NCBI RefSeq assembly: GCF_002735705.1 | Contig: NZ_PDZL01000002.1 | Span: forward strand, 434,001 to 498,000 | Origin: Janthinobacterium sp. BJB426 | GTDB taxonomy: Bacteria > Pseudomonadota > Gammaproteobacteria > Burkholderiales > Burkholderiaceae_D | Direction of reading: 5' to 3' | Length of the DNA: 64,000 nucleotides | Part shown: piece by piece, positions 37,275 to 50,700 of the stretch | Layout of the letters: each line of letters begins with the position of its first letter | Position numbering within the stretch: position 1 is the first letter of the stretch | The notes under the pieces: generated by a model | Database searches by the model: none | Told to the model about the DNA's origin: nothing | What the model saw: the letters and a program-made list of their open reading frames with translations, nothing else | Position numbers and translations under genes: made by a program

Positions 37275-37930
37275 GCCGGCCTCCCCGCCACCTCGGTGAT
37301 GGCCTCGATGATGTTGGAATAGGCGCCGCAACGGCAGATGTTGCCGCTCATGCGCTCGCGCAATTCTTCGGGCGTCACCGAGGGGGCCGCATTCAAGTCG
37401 GTGCTGACGTGGCTGGGGATGCCCTGGCGGATTTCTCCCAGTGCGGCCACGGCCGAGCAGATCTGCCCCGGCGTGCAGTAGCCGCACTGGTAACCGTCAT
37501 GCGCGATGAAGGCGGCCTGCATCGGGTGCAACTTGTCGGGCGTGCCCAGTCCCTCGATGGTGGTCACCTTGGCGCCGTCATGCATCACAGCAAGCGTTAA
37601 ACAGGCATTGATGCGCTGGCCATCGAGCATGACGGTGCAGGCGCCGCACTGGCCATGGTCGCAACCCTTTTTGGTTCCTGTCAGGTGCAGGTGTTCGCGC
37701 AAGGCGTCGAGCAAGCTGGTGCGCGTGTCGAGTTCCAGGCTGTGGCGCTGGCCGTTGACGTCCAGGCTGACTTTCATCAGGACGGGCGGCGGAGAAGCGC
37801 CGGCCAGGCTGGCCGCATTGACGGCCTCGGCCGCCCCTGCCACGCCGGGCACGGCCGCCGCCGTGGCCGACAGCGCGCCGGCGATCAGCACGCCGCGCCT
37901 GCCGGCATTGATGTGATTACACTCTGTCAT
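37271..37930 (-). CDS. paoA: 2Fe-2S subunit of the PaoABC-type aldehyde oxidoreductase, Tat-exported
   Basis: The 219-residue subunit binds two [2Fe-2S] clusters. The N-terminal plant-ferredoxin-like part has [12 protein letters not shown]; the helical part has CGYCTPGQI and [11 protein letters not shown]. The N-terminus [20 protein letters not shown] is a twin-arginine export signal, which indicates that the assembled PaoABC complex functions in the periplasm, as in E. coli. The start at 37930 has AGGAGGAAG about 7 bp upstream. It is the first gene of the paoABC operon and lies 76 bp after the sigma factor gene 38007-38714 on the same strand. Confidence 0.92.
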   Translation of the reverse strand: MTECNHINAGRRGVLIAGALSATAAAVPGVAGAAEAVNAASLAGASPPPVLMKVSLDVNGQRHSLELDTRTSLLDALREHLHLTGTKKGCDHGQCGACTVMLDGQRINACLTLAVMHDGAKVTTIEGLGTPDKLHPMQAAFIAHDGYQCGYCTPGQICSAVAALGEIRQGIPSHVSTDLNAAPSVTPEELRERMSGNICRCGAYSNIIEAITEVAGRPA

Positions 37931-38006
37931 GTCGCGCTTCCTCCTGGCTGTGGACTGGCTGGGTGGGCGCATGCAGGCCCGAAGCAGCAGTCTGACGGCC
38001 GGATTC

Positions 38007-38714
38007 CTACGCGTCTGTACGCGAACGAACGTTCAGCCTCAGGCCGCGCCGGGTCGTGCCGACGCCGCCCTGCGCCGCGTAACCCGTGTGGCGGGCGCAA
38101 TGGTCGAGCGCCTGGCGCAAGGCCGTATCGACATTGCGCAGCGACATGTCGTGCCGCTCAGCCACTTCCTGGCGGGTCAGCTCGTCCACGCGCAGCGCTT
38201 CGAGCACTTGCCGATGGCGCCGCGGCAGCAAGTCGACGGCCTGCGCCAGCCGGCGCACGTCGGCCTGCAGCTCGGCCAGGCGTTCCGGCCCGGCCGCCGT
38301 ATCGGCGAGGAAATCGACGAGGCCGGCGGCGCCCCCATCACCGTCGTCCGCATACAGCCAGGCGCGGTTGCGGCGCAGGCTGTCCATGGCCGCATTGCAC
38401 GCCACGCGGAAAACATAGGCGACGGGGTTGAGCGCCAGCGCAGCCCCGTCCCCGGCCGCCAGCGCGCCCAGGCGCAGCCAGGCGTCGTGCAGGCTGTCGC
38501 TGGCCAGCTCGGCGCAGCCCAGGTGGCGCGCCAGGCGCCGGTGCAGGCTCGCGTAATTGCCTTCCAGTACAGCCTGCAGTTGCGCGCCCTGCCCTGGCGC
38601 CGCCGCCACGTCGTTGGCCGCCTGCAGACGGGGCCGGATGGCCGGGCGGTACCAGGCCATGCCGGCCATGCGCAGGGGCAAGGCAGCAGCCATACTCACC
38701 ACGCCGGCCATCAT
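38007..38714 (-). CDS. FecI-like ECF sigma factor coupled to the giant exoprotein gene
   Basis: A 235-residue ECF sigma factor when started at 38714, where ATGA overlaps the stop codon of the giant exoprotein gene. About 45 N-terminal residues precede region 2, longer than usual, so an internal Met may be the true start. Region 2 is LEGNYASLHRRLARHLGC with LASDSLHDAWLRLG and PVAYVFRVACNAAMDSLRRNR. Region 4 has LPRRHRQVLEALRVDELTRQEVAERHDMSLRNVDTAL. This is the FecI branch, but no FecR gene is adjacent on this side; the only FecR in the block is at 51477-52460. Its target promoters are unknown. Confidence 0.82.
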   Translation of the reverse strand: MMAGVVSMAAALPLRMAGMAWYRPAIRPRLQAANDVAAAPGQGAQLQAVLEGNYASLHRRLARHLGCAELASDSLHDAWLRLGALAAGDGAALALNPVAYVFRVACNAAMDSLRRNRAWLYADDGDGGAAGLVDFLADTAAGPERLAELQADVRRLAQAVDLLPRRHRQVLEALRVDELTRQEVAERHDMSLRNVDTALRQALDHCARHTGYAAQGGVGTTRRGLRLNVRSRTDA

Positions 38715-41700
38715 GGCGACAACCTGCTGCGCTCTTGCGCCGTCAGCTGGCGCGTGGCCGATTCCGGCAGCGTGCCCAGGCCCAGCACGCGCACGGCGCT
38801 GCGCGGGTTGTAGTCGGCCGCCTCGATGCGCGCGCCGTCCTGCGGCGCCGCTTGCCCGCTGTCGGGCGGTGCGTCATTGCCAAAGCCCAGCACGCGCACC
38901 GTAAACACCGATGGCTGCGCGGAACGGGTGGCGGCGCGCTCGCGCTGCACCACGTCCTGCGCCGCCGCCGTCGCCTGCGTGGCAGCCGCGCTGGCGTTCG
39001 TCATGGCGGCCACGTTGACGGACGCCACCGTCGGCATGCCCTTGGATTCGCCCTTGACCTGGATGTTCGCCGCGTTCATCACGGTCAGCGCGGCCAGGTT
39101 GACGTTGCCCGACACGCGGATGCCCGCCTCGCCCGCATCGATGGTGCCCAGCGGGGCCAGCAAGTCCACGTCGCCGGCCGGCACTTCCGCGATCGGCGCC
39201 AGGGTGGCGATGCCGGCGCCCGTGCTTGGCACGTCGGACGACAGGGTCACGTTGCCCCAGTTGTCATACACGCGCTTGGGCGGCGTGTAGACGACGGTCG
39301 ACTTCGAACCGCGGCCCGCGTTGATGTCGCCTTGCGAGGACCAGCCGAGGATATCGCCGCCGAACGTCGTCATGATGCGGCTCTGGCCCAGCAAAATGCT
39401 GCCGTGCGAGAACAGATCGATGTTGCCGCCGCCCTTGGTGATGACGCCCGAGGTTGACGGCGGCGCCTCGCCTTCAATGCCCAGCACCTGCTTGCCGCCC
39501 GGCGTCAGCAACTGAATATCGCCGCCGAAGTTGGTGTGCACGTAGCCGCTGCGGGGGAAATAATCCCTGCGCTGCTCGCCGTCGTTCCACTTGGAATACA
39601 GGCCGCGGTACATGATGATGTCGCCCGTATAGGCAATCGCCTTGCCATTCGCGTCCGTGGCCGGCGCCAGGCCAGCGATGGCGTTGCGGCTGCGCAGGAA
39701 GCTGCCATAACGCGCGCTGTCCGCATCGTTGTACTCGCGCCCGCCCGCCTTCAGTTCCGCAAAATACACGTCGCGGGCGAACACGCGCTGCTGCGGTGCC
39801 GGCAAGGCCAGGAAGTAGGCCAGCGCCTCGGCGACCGTGCCCTTGAAGCCGTAGCGTTCACCGAGCCAGGTGGCCAGTTCGCCGCCGTACGATTTCACCA
39901 CCTTGCCGGCCTGGTCGGCCAGCGGCACGCCCGCCTGCGCCACGTTCGCCGGGTCAAGATAGGGTTTGACGAAGCGCAGGTAGTCGAGGCCCGCCGCGCC
40001 CACGCCGGCCTGCATGGCGATACCGGCGCCCGGGCGCTTGTCTCCCGCGACGACGGGGCCGAGGCTGACGACGCTGCCCTTGTCCTGCATCAGGATATTG
40101 CGCCCGGCGCTGATATCGAGCGTGCCGGGGCCGGCCACGTTGAAGGAACTGGCCAGGATATCGCGTCCGGCCGACACCACCGACACGTCAAATGCGTTGT
40201 TGTGCACGAACAGGTTGCTGTAATTGCGGAACATCATGTCGCCACCGCCCGTGCCATCGATGGTTTCCAGCAGCGCCGTGCCGCTGCCGACGATATCGCG
40301 GCCTGCCTTCATCCACACCGGTTGCGCCCCCTCGTACCAGGTGATGCCCGCATGCTTGGCATCATAGAACGCGACCATGCGGCCGCTATTGACGCCGATC
40401 AGATCGCCCTTCACGGCGTAGATGCGCGCCGCTTGCGTGCCGCTGTTGGCCGGACCGGCGGCGGAATCGGGCCCGAAGGCGAACAACGGAGCGTTCCACT
40501 GCGACGACGGCACGCCCGTGCTCGAGACATTGCCGCCCGCGGCAGTCTGGCTGCCAGGCCGGAGGTTCCAGCCCTCGAAGGCTGGCTTGAACGGCGTCGC
40601 CATGCTGTCGGCGGCCGCGCCGGACTGGCTGACGGCGTAGCCGCCCGCATAAATGGAATCGCCGGCCAGCCATTGCAGCTGCGCGTTGGGCGACGGCGCC
40701 AGCAGCAAAGGATCGGCATAGGCGGTCGCGCCACCCCAGTCCGTGATGGTCTTGCCATAGTACAAGCTGCCATTCGCGGCCGCGGCCCGCACGATGGAGG
40801 GATACACGACGGCCAGGTCGGTGGCCGTGCCGATCGGCGCGGTCAGCGGCGTCATGTTGCCGCCGGCGGAAAACAGGTCGAGCGCCGTGCGCGGCGTCCA
40901 CAGGCTGAACCAGCTGTAGCCGGCGCCCGCTTCGCCCGCCGCGCTCGTATACGACGCGGCGTTGAACATCGGTACGCGGCCGGGGTCGGCCACATCCTGC
41001 AGCACCTGGTCGCCCAGGGTGGCCACATTGAAAGTGGCGTCGCCGGGCACCAGGGTCATGCCGCCCTGCGGCGTGGCGCGGGTGGCGCGGAAGGCGTCGA
41101 AGGCGCGCGTTTCCAGCGGCACGTGGTCGGTAGCGCGCGTGCCGTACTGCAGCGCGACCTTGCCCAGCTGGGCAGCGGCCACCTCCACGTGGCCGCGCAA
41201 GTCGGCCAGCGCGCCATTCAAGTGGCCGCCGCCGGACTGGCTGGACGGATTGAGGCCGCCGCCCACGCGCAGGTCCAGGTCGCCGCCGCCCGTCAGTTGC
41301 AGGCTGCCGTCGGCCAGCACGCGGCCCGTGCTGCCCACGGCCAGCAGCAAGCCCTGCGAGCGCGGATTGATGTTGGTGTTGAAGACGGTGGCAACCTTCG
41401 GCGCCAGCACGCCCGCATCGCCGGCCACGTCGGCGCGCACATTGCCGCCGCCCAGGGTGCCGAAGCCCGTAAAGCCCAGCACGGTATCGGCCAGGGCATC
41501 GCGGCCCACATAGCTGCCGAAATTGATCCACCACGCCGTCGGCTGGGCCGGACCGCCCGTGGCCACGCCGCCGCTGCCCTGGCGCCACAGCCAGTTGCCC
41601 ACCGCCACCGAATCGCCGGGGCCATCCTTGCTGACGGGGCGCCCGTTGGTGGCGGCAGCCCCGCCGACCAGCGAGCCGCTCAGGTCGCCGACCACCCGCA

Positions 41701-44700
41701 GCAGCAGATTGCCGCCCTGGTCCGGATACCAGGCGCGGTAGAGACTGTCTGCGCCGCCATCGACCAGGCGCTCATGCGCGCCATCGGGGTTGGACAGCAC
41801 CGTGCCGTCCAGATTGCGCGCGCGCGGCAGGTTGTACGGGTCACCGGCCGCCGTCGCCACCGACGACATGCCGGCCGTGTACACGCCGTACAGGCTATCC
41901 ATGCGCAAGTCGCCGCCGCTGACGAGGTCCAGGTCGCCCGTGCCCGTGCGCAGCACGCTGTAGCGCAGGCTGGACGCCTTGTTGTCGAAGGTGGGGTTGG
42001 AGGTGCCGCACCAGGTGGGGTTTTCCTCGCACATGGTGGGCCAGCCCAGGCCGGCCAGGTCGACCACGTCGCCCGCCTTCACGCTCGGGTCGGCGAATTC
42101 TTCGGCGCCGGCCTTGGTCCACACATAAGCCAGCTTCAGCACGCACATGCTGGCGTCGCCAGCGCAGAACTCCGCCACGGTCTGGCCGAACTGGCTGATG
42201 AATTCCTCGGTGATCGGTTCGCCCGCCACGATGCCGACGATGCCCTCGCGCTCGCCCAGCTCCTGCGCCGCCTGCGTCCAGTGCTGCACGCCCTTCGGCG
42301 GGATCATGACGCCATACATGCCGTAATGGCTGTCGGCCAGGCGCAGGGTGCCGTGCGCCGGATGCGCCTGCACGCTGCGCGTGTCGGCCGCCTCCAGGTC
42401 GGCGCCGGCCGCCAGGCGCATGCCCCACGATTGCGAACCTTCGGCCAGCATCGGCGCGATGGCCCACAGCTTGCCCTGGCTGCCCGCCACTTCCGGGCGC
42501 AATGCGATGGACGTCACGCCGGGCAGCAGTTTGACGTCGGTGCCGTTCGGGATCAGCGCGCCGACGGGCAGCACCACTTTGCCACTGAGGGTGACAACGT
42601 TGCGCTCGCCCAGCAAGCCCGGCAAGGCAACGCCTTTCGGCCAGGTCATGGCGCGCACCTTGACCATTTGCGCGATGACGCTGCCTGCGTCGAGGCGCGT
42701 GCCGGAAGGCAGGGTTTGCGCCGTGGCCAGCAAGGTGCCGGCCGCATGCAGGACATTGCCGGCGCTGTCGCGCACGGCGGCCGCCAGTACCGTGCCGGCC
42801 GGCAAGGTAAGCACCTGGTTCAGGACCACGTCCACGGGCAAGCGCGTATTGGCGCGGAAACTCAGGGCCTTGACGGGCACGTCGTAATTGAGCGTGACGC
42901 CGCCCGGGAAAATGGTGCCGTCGGCCAGGGTCACGCCCTCGCCCGGCACGATGACGTCGCTGCCGTTGATGTCGCGCCCGGGCAGCAACAACCAGCCCTT
43001 GTCGTCCTGCGTGGACGGCGGCGGCGCGAAGCCGTCATTGATGCTGCCATAGATATTCAAATCGCCGCCGGCGCGCAGCAGCAGGCTGCCCACCTCGCCC
43101 GAGCCGCGCGCATGCGTCACTTGAAAACGCGGATTCAGGCTGGCGTAGCGCATGCCCGACAAATCCAGGTCGCCCTGCACCACCAGGTCGCCGTCCGCCG
43201 TCTTGCTGACGATATCGACGCCGGGACGCAGGTGCAGCGCCTCGGCATACGCGGCCGTGTTCAAGCCCGCCAGCTTGCCATTGCGCAAGTTCGTGTTGGC
43301 CAGCGCCGCATCGATAAAGGCCGTGCTGTCCGCATGCTTGCTGTCGAGGTATGCCTGGTTGACCACCTGATACGGGCGGCCACTGGCCGACAGGTCCGTG
43401 GCATAAGCCGCATCGTCATAGCGCTGCATGGCGTTGACGGCGATCGATTTCGCGCCGCGGATGGTGAAGCCGCCGCCGGCCGTAATGGCGATGTCGCCAA
43501 AGGTGGCCGCGTCAGCGTCCGTGCGCGCACCGCCGCTGCCCAGGCGCGGCGCGCTCAGTTCCACCGTGCCGCGCGCGGCGCCGTCGTGTTCGCCCTTGCC
43601 CTTCCCAAGCACGGCCGCCGTGCCGTGGCGCACGTCGATCTGCGCGCCGCCGGCCAGGTCCAATGTTCCCTCCCCCGCGTTCAGTTCCACCGTGGCGCGG
43701 TTCGGGCTGTCGATGATCTTGCCATAGCTGTCGACGCGCAGGATGGTGCCATGCGCGTCGAGCACGGCGTTGCCGGCCAGGGTGACGCCCTGCTTGCCGG
43801 CCAGGCGGATGCTGCCCACGCGCTCGCCGCCGGCATCAATCACGCCTGCCACCGTCAGGCGGCCGTTGTCGACGGATACCTGCACTTCGCCTGCCTTGAT
43901 TTCATTACCTATCGTCAAGTCGCCCTGTTTCAGCTGGAAGCTGCGCCCGCCCGTCACGCCGCCTTCACTCAAGCGCTTGTTCAGCGACGCGAACTGGCTG
44001 TCCAGGGTGCCGCCCGCGCCCAGGGTTTGCGCGCGCACGTCCACGCTGCCCTGCTTGTACGGCACCACGGTGCCGCCCGCGTCGTAGCTGCCGCTGGCGC
44101 CACCGAGTATCTTGCCTTGCAGCTCCACCATGCCGGCCGCGCCATCGAGGGCCACGGCCTTCAGGCTGCCGGCGCGGTTGTTCTCGGCCGACAGATCGAT
44201 CACGCTGCCGCTCGCTGCGCGGATATCGCCGGCGCGGCTGTCGAGGGTCACGTCGCCACCCCAGCTGTATTTATCCACGTCGAAGAAGGTGCTCTTGCGG
44301 CCCGCCATGTCGACGCGCGCAGCGTCGGCCACGCTGATGTCGTGCTGCGCATTGACGGTGAGCTTGCCGCTTGGCAGCACCACGGCTGTCGCGACGGTCA
44401 CGCTGTCGCCGTTCAAGGCCAGCTGGGCGCCCAGCGCAGCGTTATTTTTGGCGGGAATGGCGGCTGCCGGGCCAGCCGGCGCCGTCACGGCCAGCGCGCC
44501 ACCCGCCGTGTAGCTGTGCGACGAACCGGCCTCGCCCGTCAGCAGCGGCGTGCTGATGTTCAGATTGCCGCCGCTGTACTGGAAACCCTTGCCCGTTTCA
44601 TATGCTCCCTGCGCCTGGTAGACGGACAGGCTGCCCTTGTGGTTGGCCGTGACCTGGCCCGACGCTTTCAGGTTGACGTTGGCAAAACCCAGCGCCAGGC

Positions 44701-47700
44701 GGTCGAAGGTGGCGACGCCGGCTGGCTGCGTGAACGGGCCAAAGCCGAAATCGATGCGCTCCGTCTCCAGGTTCAGGGTGCCGCTGCCCGTGCCGGCGCC
44801 ATGCGCGATCACGTTGCCGGGCGCCGACAGGGCGCCGCCCCAGATCAGGTTAGCCGTGCGGATGGTCGCCACCGTGCCCGCGCCACCCTGTCCATACATG
44901 GCCGGCGTGGTCAGCACCAGGCGCTCCAGGTTCGATTTTCCGCTCGTCTTGTCATAGGTGTCGAGCACCACGTCGCCATAGAAGTTGACGCTGTCGGCCG
45001 CGTTCAGCATCAGCGCCTGCAGCGCCGGCGCCCCCGTGCTGGTGTCGCCGCGCAGCAAACGGTCCAGCAGCCCCTGGTTCAGGGTCAGGCCGGCGGGACG
45101 CGTGCCGCTGGCCTGGGCCGCCGCCAGCGCCTCGTTCGAGCCGATATTGATGGCGCCCACGGCCAGGCTCAGATTGCGCGTGCCGTAGCGCACCGTATCA
45201 TGGAGCTGGAAGCTGCCGCTGGTCGCCAGCAGCAGGGTGCCTTCCGAGTACAGGCTGGCCGTGCCGCTGCCCGCGCAAGCGTCGGCGCACATGCCGATGC
45301 GGATGCCGCCGCGCGTCGCGCCGCTGACGGGCGCCACATTGAGCAAGCCGTTCGACGCGGCCAGCACGTGCACATCCGGACGGCTCTGGTAGATGAAGCC
45401 ATCGTTGGCGTCGTAGGCGGCCTTGCCGCGTCCCAGGGTGTTGATGCCTGCGCCGGGCGCGATATCGATCACGCCGTCGCCCAGTTCAGAATTGCCCGGA
45501 TCCTGGGCGACGAGGAAGACTTCGGGCGCCGACAAGACGGCGCCGGCGCGCAGGTAGATGGCGCGCGCCGACTGGACGCCGAAGTTCACGTAATTGCCGC
45601 CCTGGCCATATTCCACGGTGGGCGCATTGCCCACCACGATGCGGGCCGCGCCGATATTGTTCAGGCTGGAAGCGCGTATGCTGACCTGTTTCGCGTCACC
45701 GCTGGCCGGCGCGCCATCAGCGAGGAGCTCGATCTCGCCAGCGGAGGTATTGCTCGACATCAGCACCACGGTGCCGCCATAGCCGCCCTCGGCCGCGGCG
45801 AACTTGCCCGTGCCGTGGAACTGGAACGTCTCCAGGCCGCCGCCGGGCGCCAGGTTCAGCTTGAGCGTTTTCGCGTCGGCCGGCAGCATCGCGCGGGGAA
45901 TGCCACGCGTTTGCGCATCGGCCAGGGCAAACGCGGCATAACCCATTTCGTTGTACTGGGAATACGTGCGCACGACCTTGGCCGGCGTGATGATCAGCTG
46001 GCTGGCCAGCGGCGCGCGGATGTCCGTGCCGGCGATCGACAAGGTGCCGGGTGCGGCCCAGGAACCGTTGCGCAGCGGCTGCGCCAGCGTACCGGCGCTA
46101 CCCTGCCCCGCCAGGCCGTTCAGTTCCACGCGGAAGGCGCCCGGCAGCAGAGCGTAGGTCGACGGCATCAGGGTGTAGGTGCCGGCCGCCAGGCCCGGCA
46201 CGCCGTTGCCTATCGTCACTTGCCGGCCCACGGCCGCATCGGCGGCGCCCGAAGGCGCTTGCGGCGCCTGCACACCGGGCACGATGGCGTACACGGGATT
46301 CGTCGCCAGGCCCGGCAGGATGAAACCGCCGTTCGCATTCACTTGCGCCAGCGGATGATAGCGCGCATCGGTGGAGCCGCCGCGGCCCGCGATGAAGCCG
46401 GCGCCCGTCAGTTCGCCGCCGCCCGACAGGTCGAGCAGCGCGCCCGGCTGCACGTCCACGGCCACGCCGGCCATTTCCACGCCGACGCGCAAGCCGCCCT
46501 GCGCATTGAAGCCGCCCACGCCCATGAAGGTGGCCAGCTTGCCATCCACATTCCAGCTCTGGCCATCGACCGTGCCGCCATACGGCATGACCAGGCCGGC
46601 GCCGCTGACGGAGCTGATGCTGTTGGCCAGCAGATTGACGCTCAGGCTCTTGTCATTTTCATAGCGGGCAGCACCGATCGCCAGGCGCCCCAGCGGTGCG
46701 CGCACCACGCCGCCATGCTCGATATGCGCGGCCTCCAGTTCCAGCGAGCCGAAGGCGGAATACGGCATGGCTGGCAGGCTATCCGTCGTGCGGGCGATAC
46801 GCAGGCTGCGCGCCGGATCGTAGCCGAACTTTCCATCCGTGCGGCCATAACCGACGCGTACGGCGGCGCCGGCGCCCGTTTCCGGATACAGCTGGGCCGC
46901 GCTGAGGGTCATGTCGCCCGGCGAGGACAGCACCGTCGTCGCCTCCGCGCCGCCCCAGCCCAGCGGGGACAGCAGGAAGCGCAAGTCGCCGCGGCTGCTC
47001 AGGCGCACGTCGTCGGCAACGATATTGACCACGCCGCGCACGTCGATCAGCTCGCCCGCGATGCTGACCTGGCCGGCGACCGGCGACTCCCCGGCCGTGC
47101 CCGGCGTGACATAGAAATCCTTGCCGGCCGGCTTGATGCTGGCCAGGCGCACATACGGCGCCGTAACGCTGACCTTCGCGCCGGGCTTGCTGCCGGGTGT
47201 CAGCACTGGCGCGCCGTACAGCTGGAAGCTTTGCTGCAGCTGCAGCGACACGTCGCCATCGAAGGAGGCGGCGCCCAGCAGCGCCAGGCTGCCGAAGCCG
47301 CCCGTTTCCACTTGCTCGACGGAAAAACGCCCGTGGCCATACTGCAGCGTTGCCGCCGCATCGCGGGCGCTCACGTTCTCGGTCAGGTCGCTGGCGCCCT
47401 GGCGCTGCGTCACGGCCAGCTGGCGGCCCTGCAGTACATTGGGCGTGGCCAGCACTTTCAGGTAGACGGGGGTGCCCGTGGCCACGGACAGGCTGCCGCC
47501 CGCCGCGCCCGCGCCGCCCGCCCGGGCCAGCAACTGGCCATCGAGGTACAAGCCATTGTTCGACGCCAGCGCGATGCTGCCGCCCGCACTGGCCACGTCG
47601 ACGGCCGCGCCGTTGATGTCGAGCACGGCGTGCGCGCCGGAAGCGTCCAGCACGGCGCCGTCGCGCACGACAACAAACAGGCTGGCCGCCGACGTGCTGC

Positions 47701-50700
47701 CCTGCGCATGGTCGATTTCACCGCCGATGACGATGCTGCCGCCATCGACCACCTTGCCATAGCGCCGGCCCTGCGCATCCGTGGCGCTGACGGCGCGCGC
47801 GGCGACATCGAGCACGGCGTTCTCGCCTATCCACAGGGAACGGCCATGGCCGGCCGCTTCCACCGTTTCAGACACATTCACGCCGACGCCCACGCCGCCG
47901 AGGCTGAGCTTGCCGCCCCAGGCATTCAGGCGCCCTTCCACCGTCAGCTGGCCCACGCTGGACAACTTGATCGACTGGCCCGCATCGACATTCACCACGG
48001 CATTCCTGCCCACCAGCAGTTCGGCGCTGGCCATGTCGGCCGCATCGGACTGGACATCGCCCACCTGCAGGGCCAGACTGGCGCCCTTGCGCTGCGTCAA
48101 CGTGCCCTTGACGGTGTTTTCCGTGACCTGTTCCGGCGTCCACAGGGCCAGTTTTTCATTGTCCACCACGCGCAGCACGGGCATGCGCACGTCGACCTGC
48201 GTGCCGTCCGCCACCGTCACACCCTGCTTGCCGAGCAGGCTGTAGCTGGAAAAACCCTTGTCAAAGAAGTCGCCATCCAGCTGCAGGGTACCTTTCTGTC
48301 CGGTATCGGCTTGGCCGACCAGTATCTTGTTCGCCTGCAATTCCAGCTTGCCGCCGCCGGCCACGCCATGGCCGCGCACCTGCGCGCTCTCGCCCAGCAC
48401 CAGGTCGGCCTTGGCGCCATAGCTGGCCAAGGTCACGTTGCCGCCCTTGCCGCCCTGCTGTTTCGCCTGCGACAGGATGGCCGCGCCCGAGTTGACGTCG
48501 ATCAGGCTGCCGCTGCCGATGCGCACGTCGCCATACGCCCGCAACGATACCGTGCCGCCGTTCAGGTACGGCAAGCCGGCGGCGGCCAGCGGATCGCGCA
48601 GCACGTTGCTGAGCAAACCGCTGGTGTCCAGACTCACGCCATCGGCCAGCAGCAACGTGCCCGGGGGCACGCCCGGATTGACGAAGGTATCAGCCATGCC
48701 CAGTGCGCCGATCTGGTTCAGCACATTGCCAGCCATGATGCTGCCGCCATGGCTGCGCAGGTTGCTATTGATGGCCACGTCCTTGCCGAACAGGGTAATA
48801 TTGCCGCCATCGGCCACCTGCAGCGCGCTGTCGACGGTGATCGCGCCCTTGGCGGCGATGCGGATGGCGCCCAATTGCTGATTGTTCAGCAAGTTGGTAT
48901 CGAGCAGCAACTTGCCCTGGCGTTCAGCGTCCAGCGCGCCTGCCACGTCGAGGCCGGCGGCGATGCCGTCCTGCACGCGCGTCAGGCGCACTTCGTCCAT
49001 GACAGCCGACAACGCATGCTGCAGCACGCCCGTGCGCTTGTCGAACATCGGCTGATACTGGCCGACGATCAATTGCCCGCGCTGCGCGGCCGCCAGCTGC
49101 GACTGCTGGTAGCCGTCGAGCAGCGCCTGCGGCGCCTGTGCCTGGCGCTCACCCTGGAAGACGTCGCCCGCAATCGCCCCTTCCAGCACGGCCGACCCCG
49201 TGGCCACCACCAGCTTGCCCGCGTCGCGGCCTACCGTATAACCGTTTTCCAGGCGCTGTTGCGCGGCGATCAGCGGATTGGCGTAGAAGGCGCTGGCTTC
49301 CTTGCCCCAGCGCGCATGTTCTTCCTCGTAACCCTTGTACACGCCAAGATAGGCCAGGTCGGCCGGCGCGCTGCCCGCTTCATACAGCTTGCCGTCCGCG
49401 CCTTTCAGCCAGGTCTGGCGCAACGCGCCCGTCTGCACGTCCAGGGTGCCGCCGGACAGATTGATGCTGGAGCCAAGCTGCGTGACGACATCCTTGCCGC
49501 CGAAGCTCACGGTGCCGCCCTGCCCCATCCATTCGCTGACGGAGTGACCCTGCGTGCCCAGATAACCGGCCACTTCCAGCAAGCCGCCAGCCGTGTACCA
49601 GCGGTCGCTGTCGTAGCCGTTCGTGCCCTTCGGTACAAACACCAGCTTGCGGCGGTCCACCCAGATGCTGTTGTTGATCAAGGCCTTGCCGTCACGGTTG
49701 ACGGGTGCGTCGCGCTGCTCGTTGCCCTGCACATTGATCTCGATATTGTTGGCCGCCATCGCCACCTTGACGCCGACGGCGCCGGACACGTCAAGCTGCG
49801 CCCCGTCGCGCAACAGGCTGCGGCTGGCCGCATTGACGGCGATCTGGCCGCCCGTGGCCAGGGTCAGCGAATCGGCGAGCAACTCCACCGTGCCGGCGCT
49901 GCCGATCTCGATGCGCGACTGATCGCGGCGGTCGTTGACGAGCGAGATATTCTGTTCCGCCGCCACGGCCGGGCCGCGCATGGCGTCGCGCTGGCTGTCG
50001 AGCGCCATCGTCTTGCCGTCGTCCTCAACGAGGATGGCCGTGGTGGCGCCCCGTCCCACGGTGACGGCCGCGTCGCTGCCCAGGGCATTGAGGTGTATCG
50101 TGCCGCGCGTGGCCGTGGTGGTGGTGGCGAACAGCACGCCATCCTGCTGCACCGTGCGCCCGGCCAGCGTGATGTCGCCTTCGCGCGCCTGGATCAGGCC
50201 CGTGTTGACGACCTTGCCCGCCGTGCTGCCGGCCGCGAACTGCGGCGTGACTTCGCTGCCGCGCGTGGTCGACAGCGGATTGCCATCCGTGCCCACGCCC
50301 TTCCTGATGGCAAAGCCGTCGCCGGCGGCCAGCAGGGCCTGGCCCTTGGGCGTGCTGATCTCGCCCCCGTTGTGCACCTCTTTACCCAGCAGCATCACGT
50401 AACCGCCGCCTTCCGTGCTGCCCTTGGGCGCATTGCTACTGACGCGCGCACCGGCCTGCACCTGGACTTTGCCGGCCGCATCGGTGAACGTCGTGGCGCC
50501 GGCCGTGCCGGAGCTGTAGATGCCGTTTTTCTGGAATTGCGCATCGCTGATGCGGGCTGCGGCCGCCACCAGGCTGCGCGTATCGACCTGGCTCGTGCCC
50601 GTAAACACGATGCCGTTGCGGTTGACCAGCAGCAGCGTGCCGTCGGCCTTGATCTGGCCCTGGATCTGGCTGGGACGCGCCAGCGGATCGTTGACCCGGT

